Source: Chryseobacterium sp.
Lineage (GTDB): Bacteria; Bacteroidota; Bacteroidia; Flavobacteriales; Weeksellaceae
Length of the DNA: 27,850 nucleotides
Assembly: GCA_003248755.1 (NCBI GenBank)
Contig: QFQW01000045.1
Location: 1 to 27,850 of the forward strand
Direction of reading: 5' to 3'
Shown piece after piece: positions 7,489 to 13,550 of the stretch. The notes under the pieces are model-generated. The model saw only the letters and a list, made by a program, of their open reading frames with translations. It had not been told where the DNA came from and made no database searches. Positions within the stretch are counted from its first letter, which is position 1; every line of letters starts with the position of its first letter. Both the position numbers and the translations under genes were made by a program.

Positions 7489-7932
7489 ATGGCTAAAAAA
7501 GTCTTTAAAATGGTAAAACTTCAGGTGAAAGGTGGCGCTGCCAACCCTTCTCCACCAGTAGGTCCGGCTTTGGGTTCTGCAGGGGTGAACATTATGGAGT
7601 TTTGTAAACAATTTAATGGTAGAACTCAGGATAAGCCTGGTCAAGTTTTACCGGTAGTAATTACAGTTTACGAAGACAAATCTTTTGAATTCGTAATCAA
7701 AACACCTCCGGTTGCTATCCAATTATTGGATGCAGCTAAGTTAAAAGGTGGATCTGGAGAGCCTAACAGAAATAAAGTAGGTGCTGTATCTTGGGCTCAA
7801 GTTCAGAAAATTGCAGAAGACAAAATGGGAGACCTTAACTGTTTCACAGTTGAGCCTGCAATTTCTATGGTAGCTGGTACTGCTAGATCTATGGGATTGA
7901 GAGTAACAGGAACTAAACCAACTAACGCTTAA
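7489..7932 (+). CDS. rplK: Large ribosomal subunit protein L11
   Basis: L11 (147 residues, normal length) binds the GTPase-associated region of 23S rRNA and helps elongation-factor function. The N-terminal signature KLQVKGGAANPSPPVGPALG (about 9-28) with its Pro-rich PSPPVGPALG loop, and GVNIMEFCKQFN after it, are diagnostic. The C-terminal rRNA-binding domain follows (about 75-147). It is first in rplK-rplA-rplJ-rplL, ten bases ahead of rplA. In most relatives it would follow nusG; here it has a promoter of its own. Confidence 0.98.
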   Translation: MAKKVFKMVKLQVKGGAANPSPPVGPALGSAGVNIMEFCKQFNGRTQDKPGQVLPVVITVYEDKSFEFVIKTPPVAIQLLDAAKLKGGSGEPNRNKVGAVSWAQVQKIAEDKMGDLNCFTVEPAISMVAGTARSMGLRVTGTKPTNA

Positions 7933-7942
7933 ACTTAAAGAA

Positions 7943-8635
7943 ATGGCAAAATTGACAAAAAAGCAAAAAGAAGCTTTAAGCAAAGTGGAAAAAAATAAAA
8001 TTTACAATCTTGACGAAGCTTCTGCTTTGGTAAAAGAAGTAAATTTCGCAAAATTTGACGCGTCTGTAGATATCGCTGTTAGATTGGGTGTAGATCCAAG
8101 AAAAGCAAACCAAATGGTAAGAGGTGTTGTATCTCTGCCTCACGGTACAGGTAAAGATATCAAAGTTTTGGCTTTGGTAACTCCGGATAAAGAAGCAGAA
8201 GCTAAAGAAGCTGGTGCAGACTATGTAGGTCTTGATGACTATTTGGCTCAGATCAAAAACGGATGGACAGATGTTGACGTTATCGTTACTATGCCTGCTG
8301 TAATGGGTAAATTAGGACCGTTAGGTAGAGTTTTAGGACCAAGAGGTCTTATGCCAAACCCTAAGTCTGGTACTGTAACTATGGAAATTGGAAAAGCTGT
8401 AGCTGAGGTTAAAGCTGGTAAAATCGATTTCAAAGTAGATAAATATGGTATTATCCACGCAGGTATTGGTAAAGTATCTTTTGATGCTGCTAAACTTAAA
8501 GAGAATGCTCAAGAATTAATCTCGACATTGATTAAGTTGAAACCAACTGCCGCTAAAGGAACTTATGTAAAAAGCATTTATTTGTCTTCTACAATGAGTC
8601 CGGGAATTGCAATTGATACTAAATCTGTTAACTAA
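7943..8635 (+). CDS. rplA: Large ribosomal subunit protein L1
   Basis: L1 (230 residues) forms the mobile L1 stalk that helps release deacylated tRNA from the E site, and in many bacteria also represses its own operon. The family is evident from VDIAVRLGVDPRKANQMVRG (residues about 43-62), the glycine-rich segment GKLGPLGRVLGPRGLMPNPK (about 122-141) and FKVDKYGIIHAGIGK near 164-178. Length is close to the E. coli protein (234). It lies between rplK and rplJ with short gaps (10 and 17 bases). Confidence 0.98.
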   Translation: MAKLTKKQKEALSKVEKNKIYNLDEASALVKEVNFAKFDASVDIAVRLGVDPRKANQMVRGVVSLPHGTGKDIKVLALVTPDKEAEAKEAGADYVGLDDYLAQIKNGWTDVDVIVTMPAVMGKLGPLGRVLGPRGLMPNPKSGTVTMEIGKAVAEVKAGKIDFKVDKYGIIHAGIGKVSFDAAKLKENAQELISTLIKLKPTAAKGTYVKSIYLSSTMSPGIAIDTKSVN

Positions 8636-8652
8636 TAATAATCCTTAAGACA

Positions 8653-9243
8653 ATGACAAAAGACCAAAAAGTTGTAGCAATACAAGAGATCAAAGAATTG
8701 CTTCAGGATGCAAAAGTTGTTTATGTAGCAGATCTAGAAGGATTAAATGCTGCTAAATCATCTGATTTCAGAAGACAGGCTTTCAAACAAAATATCAAAG
8801 TAAAAGTTGTAAAAAATACACTTTTACAAAAAGCAATGGAGCAAATTGACGGTGTGGACTTCTCCGAGATGTTCAGTACTTTCAAAGGTAACTCTGCGGT
8901 TATGATTTCAGATACAGCTAACGCTCCTGCAAAATTAATCAAAGACTTCAGAAAAAAAGAAGAAAAGCCTGCCCTTAAGTCTGCTTTTGTTCAAGAAGCT
9001 TTCTATGTTGGTGATAACAATCTTGATACTTTAGCTAATATTAAGTCTAGAGAAGAAATGATTGGTGAAATCATCGGATTGCTTCAGTCTCCAATCCAAA
9101 GAGTTGTTTCTGCTCTTCAAAACAAACCGGAAGCTGTTGAAGCTAAGGTTGAAGAAGCTGCACCTGCAGTAGAAGAAGTTAAAGAAGAAACTCCGGCTGT
9201 AGAAACTCCAGAAAGTACAGAGGAAACTCCAAGTGCTGAATAA
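8653..9243 (+). CDS. rplJ: Large ribosomal subunit protein L10 with acidic C-terminal tail
   Basis: L10 anchors L7/L12 dimers on the ribosome to form the factor-binding stalk. The N-terminal rRNA-binding domain is normal (VVYVADLEGLNAAKSSDFRR at about 22-41, KVVKNTLLQKAM near 52-63). The C-terminal L12-binding helix region follows (about 134-160). At 196 residues it is about 30 longer than the E. coli protein; the excess is a low-complexity tail (about 162-196) made almost entirely of Glu, Ala, Pro, Val, Thr and Ser. It stands 17 bases after rplA and 47 bases before rplL. Confidence 0.97.
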   Translation: MTKDQKVVAIQEIKELLQDAKVVYVADLEGLNAAKSSDFRRQAFKQNIKVKVVKNTLLQKAMEQIDGVDFSEMFSTFKGNSAVMISDTANAPAKLIKDFRKKEEKPALKSAFVQEAFYVGDNNLDTLANIKSREEMIGEIIGLLQSPIQRVVSALQNKPEAVEAKVEEAAPAVEEVKEETPAVETPESTEETPSAE

Positions 9244-9290
9244 TTACACTCAAAAAAATAGATAAATAATCAACAAAAAACATTACAACA

Positions 9291-9659
9291 ATGTCAGATT
9301 TAAAAAATTTAGCTGAAACGCTAGTAAACTTAACAGTAAAAGACGTAAACGAATTAGCTACTATCCTTAAGGATGAGTACGGAATTGAGCCAGCTGCTGC
9401 TGCAGTAGTAGTTGCTGCAGGTGGTGCAGGTGAGGCTGCTGAAGAAAAAACAGATTTCGATGTAATTCTTAAGTCTGCAGGTGCTTCTAAATTAGCTGTT
9501 GTTAAATTGGTAAAAGATTTAACTGGTGCTGGTCTTAAAGAAGCTAAAGACATCGTAGATGGTGCTCCCGCTCCTATCAAGCAAGGTGTTCCAAAAGACG
9601 AAGCGGAAGCTCTTAAAAAGCAGCTTGAAGAAGCTGGTGCTGAAGTAGAATTGAAGTAA
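9291..9659 (+). CDS. rplL: Large ribosomal subunit protein L7/L12
   Basis: L7/L12 (122 residues, normal length) is the multicopy stalk protein that recruits the translational GTPases. Domains are clear: an N-terminal dimerisation and L10-binding helix pair (about 1-32), an Ala/Val/Gly-rich hinge (about 33-50), and the globular C-terminal domain with FDVILKSAG, KLAVVKLVKDLTGAGLKEAK and the final EEAGAEVELK. A strong terminator follows. In most bacteria rpoB comes next; here two surface-protein genes intervene. Confidence 0.98.
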   Translation: MSDLKNLAETLVNLTVKDVNELATILKDEYGIEPAAAAVVVAAGGAGEAAEEKTDFDVILKSAGASKLAVVKLVKDLTGAGLKEAKDIVDGAPAPIKQGVPKDEAEALKKQLEEAGAEVELK

Positions 9660-9682
9660 TAATTACTCAATAATATTATTAT

Positions 9683-9715
9683 AAAGCGGTAAATCAATGA
9701 TTTACCGCTTTTTTT
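9683..9715 (+). terminator. Terminator after rplL
   Basis: AAAGCGGTAAATC (9683-9695) pairs perfectly with GATTTACCGCTTT (9699-9711) around loop AAT, followed by seven T. It separates rplKAJL from the downstream genes, so rpoBC cannot rely mainly on the rplK promoter. Confidence 0.93.
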
Positions 9716-10120
9716 ATGTAATTGTTAAATTTGCATATTCTTTTTTCATAAGTAATTATTTTTATTATTTTTGTAAATAGAAAAATAATTAGCCTTCAAT
9801 TTGCTTTGATCAAAAAAGCATGGGTTTGTTCTTTATAATACTGAATTAATCTGTGTTTTTTTATTGTTGTTTTTCAATCTAATAACTAAACCGAAAACTT
9901 AATTGCAGCAGATTTTATTCTGTATAAGGATTTCAATCTACCATCAGATCGTATTTTGTATATTAAAATGAGATGTTTTTGTTATTGGTTGAATTCTAAT
10001 GATGTGAATTAGGAAAATATTAATGTAGGAGATGAATTATTGTATAATTCGTATTTTGATTGTCGTATTTCTTAAGAGAATCTTGGAAATCTTATAAATA
10101 AAAAATTAATACGATAATTT
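9716..10120 (+). other. AT-rich non-coding gap upstream of the surface-protein pair
   Basis: No convincing gene lies in these 405 bases. A TAnnTTTG-type box (TATTTTTG, 9766-9773) is present but lacks a well-placed TTG. The decamer TCGTATTTTG occurs twice, at 9949-9958 and 10049-10058, exactly 100 bp apart, with a partial third copy (CGTATTT) near 10064. The stretch probably carries the promoter and a long leader of the next gene, but I cannot place the start of transcription. Confidence 0.5.
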
Positions 10121-12589
10121 ATGAAAAAGCTAAATCTACTTTTAGCCACAATAGTTTTATTCATTTGTAATGACTTACTTTATTCTCAAGCTGTAGACAA
10201 ATTGTATTTGTCAATGTCTGCTACAGGTAGGGTTTATGACATAACAGGAGTGCCGGCAACATTACCGACTCCTTTAACAACACCGAATTATTCTGGTGGT
10301 ACTCCTGAAAGAATTAGCAATTTAGCTGTAGGTTATGATACGCCTGCGGGCAATCCTACTGGAGTTGTATTTCTTCACTCTAATACAGCACCGGGGAGTC
10401 AAATTTATAAAAATACGGTAGCTGTAGCTGGTGCAACAATTCCAAGTCCAACTGGAAATAATGTTGGCGGTATTGGAACTAATAATGTACCAAAAGCAGA
10501 TGGGAATCCTTCGGGTTTATCCTATGGATTTAGTGCAACGACTAAGGATTTGTATCAGATATATCCTACATCTGCTGACTTAGGCGCTGTTACAGCTCCC
10601 GCAAGTGACGCGATTTGGAATAACACAGGTGGTAACACATCGACTATATGGGCAACAGATACTTTTTTTGATTATCAGAACTTTATATATGTTATTGTTC
10701 AAAATACTAATGGTACTACTGTTACAAGATATTTGTACAAAGTTGATCCAACCACAAGAGTTGCAACAAGAGTAGTACAATTAACAGGTCCGGTGGGAAC
10801 CTATAGTGGTAACAACACCGTTAGTACTAATACGACGGCGGGAAATGTCAGAGGGCTTGCATATTTAAATGGATTGGTTTATGCTGTTTCTGTAAATGGA
10901 GATCCGGGCACTGAATTAGCGGTTTATAATATCAATATTTCGACGGGTGCCTCTACATATATTAGGACATATACCGGGATAACCGGTGGATTATGGGCAA
11001 CAAATCAGGATTTGGCCTCGGTTCCGTATTATATACCTTTTATTTTTAATTGCGGGGGTGCAACTATACAGGAAACTACTCCTTTTGTTGCTGGTGTAAG
11101 TTCTACGAAAACTCTTAGAGTACCGATTTCTACAGTTTATGGTCCGGGAACTTATAGAATAAATATTTCCGGGACAGATTTTGCGACTAGCTTCACCGAT
11201 GTCACAATAACTTCTACAACAACCTATATAGATATTCCGGTAACTTATAATGGCACCGGTTCAAGTGGAACGAGAACACTTACTTATAATATCAATGGAA
11301 GTACAACTTCATGTAACTTTAATGCTGTTATTGAACGTGATCTTGATGGCGATGGTATCCCGGATATATTGGATTTGGATTCTGATAATGACGGTATTCT
11401 GGATATTTTCGAATGTCCGGAAAGTGTTGTAGATGTTAATTATAGTGTTGCGGACGGTAATACTTATACTTTTAACGCACCAGCAGCAGATTTAGGTTTT
11501 ATTTTCGATGTCTATACACTTGATAATTCATTTAATTTAAATATTAATGGTGTTAATCTTTCAACTTCCAAACTGGAGTTTCAGCCGGATCAGACTGATA
11601 ACGTAAGATTTGTCGATGGAGCAACTTACGGTAACGGGACTGTTCCTCAAATTTATAACATGACAGGAAATGCTACTAATCCGCTTGTTAGAATTATTAT
11701 TCATAAGAACGGCTCTGTGAGTATGTATGGAAGTAAAACAGGAGGAGGGCAGCTTTTTCCTTTACAATTGTACAATGGAAATACTTTTAATACTATCACT
11801 TGGAACAGAACAGGGGCTAACTCTATTGTTTTAAGTCAATTGGTTGTGGGTCCGACATATATTTCAGGCCGGGGAAATGGTGTTAAAAATGGGTTCTGCG
11901 ATCCTGATTCAGATGGGATTTCTAATCAATTTGATGTAGACAGTGATGGTGATGGTTGTCCTGATGCAATCGAAGGGAGTGAAGCTGTTCGTTATGATCA
12001 GGTTCATCGATTAACATTGCCGAATACTGATGCAAACTATCCTTATCGTGGTCAAATTAAAACTACTTATAATGGTGTAACTAGAGGAACACCAGCACAG
12101 ATTATAAGTACTTCGGCTTCCGCTAGCGGAGTGCCACAATTGGTTAATTATGCAGGTTTTAACCTTAATTCTACTACAAACCCTTCTAATCTTGCAGGTA
12201 TTGTTGATAATACGGATGGGACATCAGATATAGGTCAGGGTATAGGTACCTCGCAAAATGCAACAGCTACGGATGCTGATTGTGCAAGATGTTTCCGTCC
12301 GGCAAATACTGTTGGAACAATATTGCCAACTACCCACGGAATTACGGCTCTTTCCAGAGCAGGGGGGAATACTGGGGACTGGCCAATCAAAGTGAACGGT
12401 GCTTATACAGTTTTAGATGCAAAAACAAAAGGTTTTGTAATTAACAGAGTCCCGACATCTGCGCTTAGCTCAATTACGCCTGTGGTCGGAATGTTGGTGT
12501 ATGATACCACCGCTAACTGTCTCAAGATGTATGATGGAACAGGGTGGTTCTGTTATACAAAACAAACTTGTAACGATTTTAACCAATAG
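10121..12589 (+). CDS. Exported surface-type protein with thrombospondin type 3-like calcium repeats
   Basis: This 822-residue protein of unknown function has a signal peptide (1-22, ending LYSQ). Next comes a Gly/Thr/Asn-rich region (about 25-300) with repeated TGRVYDI-like and LAVY-like strands that could be a beta-propeller, and then an Ig-like beta-rich part (about 303-400). Two Asp-rich segments follow, D407-E430 (DLDGDGIPD, DSDNDGILD) and D594-E618 (DSDGIS, DSDGDGCPD), of the thrombospondin type 3 calcium-binding kind. The C-terminal module (about 771-812, with GMLVYDTTANCLKMYDGTGW) resembles modules in the next protein. I see no classical type IX secretion tail. Its codons look less restricted than those of the ribosomal genes around it. 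The next gene starts 5 bases after its stop, so the two probably share a transcript. Confidence 0.8.
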   Translation: MKKLNLLLATIVLFICNDLLYSQAVDKLYLSMSATGRVYDITGVPATLPTPLTTPNYSGGTPERISNLAVGYDTPAGNPTGVVFLHSNTAPGSQIYKNTVAVAGATIPSPTGNNVGGIGTNNVPKADGNPSGLSYGFSATTKDLYQIYPTSADLGAVTAPASDAIWNNTGGNTSTIWATDTFFDYQNFIYVIVQNTNGTTVTRYLYKVDPTTRVATRVVQLTGPVGTYSGNNTVSTNTTAGNVRGLAYLNGLVYAVSVNGDPGTELAVYNINISTGASTYIRTYTGITGGLWATNQDLASVPYYIPFIFNCGGATIQETTPFVAGVSSTKTLRVPISTVYGPGTYRINISGTDFATSFTDVTITSTTTYIDIPVTYNGTGSSGTRTLTYNINGSTTSCNFNAVIERDLDGDGIPDILDLDSDNDGILDIFECPESVVDVNYSVADGNTYTFNAPAADLGFIFDVYTLDNSFNLNINGVNLSTSKLEFQPDQTDNVRFVDGATYGNGTVPQIYNMTGNATNPLVRIIIHKNGSVSMYGSKTGGGQLFPLQLYNGNTFNTITWNRTGANSIVLSQLVVGPTYISGRGNGVKNGFCDPDSDGISNQFDVDSDGDGCPDAIEGSEAVRYDQVHRLTLPNTDANYPYRGQIKTTYNGVTRGTPAQIISTSASASGVPQLVNYAGFNLNSTTNPSNLAGIVDNTDGTSDIGQGIGTSQNATATDADCARCFRPANTVGTILPTTHGITALSRAGGNTGDWPIKVNGAYTVLDAKTKGFVINRVPTSALSSITPVVGMLVYDTTANCLKMYDGTGWFCYTKQTCNDFNQ

Positions 12590-12594
12590 AAAAT

Positions 12595-13161
12595 ATGAAA
12601 ACATATATAATATCATTAATAATATTGATATCAGGGATTAGTTTTGCTCAGGTCACGATCGGAAAATCAAGTCCTTATACTGCAACTAATACAACAGTGT
12701 CTTTAGAATTTGGAAATGCTGCAGGTGGCGCAAGAGGTATTGTTTTACCATGGGTAACAGCAGCTGCGAATGTAATATCTGCGGTTCCCGGTACTTTGAT
12801 TTTTGACAGTAATGATCAGAAAGTTAAATTTGGGACATCAGCGACATCTGATGCAACAACAGTAGCTAGCTGGACGGATTTGTCTGCGGGTGCATATACG
12901 CCAGCTACAGCTAATATTCCTGATTCCAATGCTGAAAATTCTTCAGCTAAAACTCTAATCGGTGGAAATCCTGCGACGGATACAACTCCCGGGATATTAG
13001 TTTTAGGAGATGCCAATAAGGCGATGATCTTACCAAGAGTTAATTCTTATACCGACATCGTTAATCCTACTGCAGAAATGATAGTGTATGTTACAGGAAC
13101 AACACCTCAGCAATTGGCTGTTTATAACGGCAGAGAATGGTCTTTTTGGACTAAGCCATAA
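12595..13161 (+). CDS. Small exported protein with two copies of a surface module
   Basis: The product has 188 residues and no recognised family name. It begins with a signal peptide (1-19, ending SFAQ). The mature part holds two similar modules: about 47-94 (RGIVLPWV ... PGTLIFDS ... W) and about 143-186 (AMILPRVN ... EMIVYVT ... LAVYNGREWSFW). Both follow the pattern of the C-terminal module of the upstream 822-residue protein. The linker is Ala/Thr/Ser-rich. The five-base gap to the upstream gene and the shared module suggest that the two proteins work together at the cell surface, for example in a fibre or adhesin. That is inference; no enzyme motif is visible. Confidence 0.75.
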   Translation: MKTYIISLIILISGISFAQVTIGKSSPYTATNTTVSLEFGNAAGGARGIVLPWVTAAANVISAVPGTLIFDSNDQKVKFGTSATSDATTVASWTDLSAGAYTPATANIPDSNAENSSAKTLIGGNPATDTTPGILVLGDANKAMILPRVNSYTDIVNPTAEMIVYVTGTTPQQLAVYNGREWSFWTKP

Positions 13162-13184
13162 CAATTTTCTAAATTCAAGTGCTA

Positions 13185-13212
13185 AACCATTTCTTTATGA
13201 AGTGGTTTTTTT
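13185..13212 (+). terminator. Terminator after the surface-protein pair
   Basis: AACCATTTC (13185-13193) pairs with GAAGTGGTT (13199-13207), one pair being G-U, around loop TTTAT, then runs into TTTTTTT. The T-run overlaps the -33 element of the rpoBC promoter. Confidence 0.85.
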
Positions 13213-13241
13213 GTATATATAAATTTTTTTGTGTAAATTTG
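13211..13241 (+). promoter_or_regulatory. rpoBC promoter
   Basis: TTG (13211-13213), a 20-bp spacer and TAAATTTG (13234-13241) match TTG-N17-23-TAnnTTTG exactly. Transcription should start near 13246-13248, giving an unusually long leader of about 300 nt before rpoB. Confidence 0.75.
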
Positions 13242-13403
13242 CAATTCTTTTGGCGCTAATAATTTATATACTGTGATCATTTTAACTCTTTCATTTTTTG
13301 TGGAAGGGAATTTCTTGTTTATACATATTAATTCCGCCTTTAGAAAATAAAAATATTTTGCATTACTCCGTGAAAAGATATACCGGCGTTGCAGTTAGAA
13401 ATT

Positions 13404-13434
13404 AGAATCAAGAACAAAGAATCAAGAATCAAGA
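13404..13434 (+). repeat. Heptad tandem repeat AGAATCA
   Basis: Four consecutive 7-bp units (AGAATCA, AGAACAA, AGAATCA, AGAATCA) and a partial fifth (AGA) give a purine-rich array with a strict period of 7 in the rpoBC leader. Confidence 0.85.
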
Positions 13435-13463
13435 CTTCTTCTGATAGCGCCAAATATCACTGG

Positions 13464-13490
13464 TCTTTTCTCTTTTCTCTTTTCTCTTTA
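13464..13490 (+). repeat. Heptad tandem repeat TCTTTTC
   Basis: Three perfect 7-bp units of TCTTTTC (13464-13484) are followed by a degenerate TCTTTA. The array is pyrimidine-rich and roughly complementary in character to the AGAATCA array 30 bp upstream. Confidence 0.85.
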
Positions 13491-13550
13491 TTTGGTTTCT
13501 GATATTTTTTTTAAACAAAATATTTTTTAACCCTTTTTTCTTATAATTTT

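Larger units (their letters stand above)
13242..13550 (+). other. Long structured leader of rpoBC
   Basis: No gene is visible in these 309 bases. TTTGGCGCTA (13249-13258), at the predicted 5' end, is perfectly complementary to TAGCGCCAAA (13445-13454), so the leader could fold into one closed domain. Inside it, GGAATT and AATTCC arms (about 13308-13350) and TGCA/CCG...CGG/TGCA arms (about 13360-13395) can form smaller hairpins. Two heptad arrays lie at 13404-13434 and 13464-13490. The last 50 bases before the ATG are T-rich. Confidence 0.5.

Noticed and set aside
9179..9697. Long minus-strand open frame opposite rplL
   Set aside because: It mirrors the biased codons of rplJ/rplL on the other strand and runs through the rplL terminator; its Ala/Ser-rich product has no family features.
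10121..13161. Surface-protein pair as a prophage tail-fibre remnant
   Set aside because: Both proteins have signal peptides, and no phage structural, lysis or integrase genes are nearby.
13404..13490. Heptad arrays as a CRISPR array
   Set aside because: Units are 7 bp, contiguous and without spacers, and no cas gene is present.
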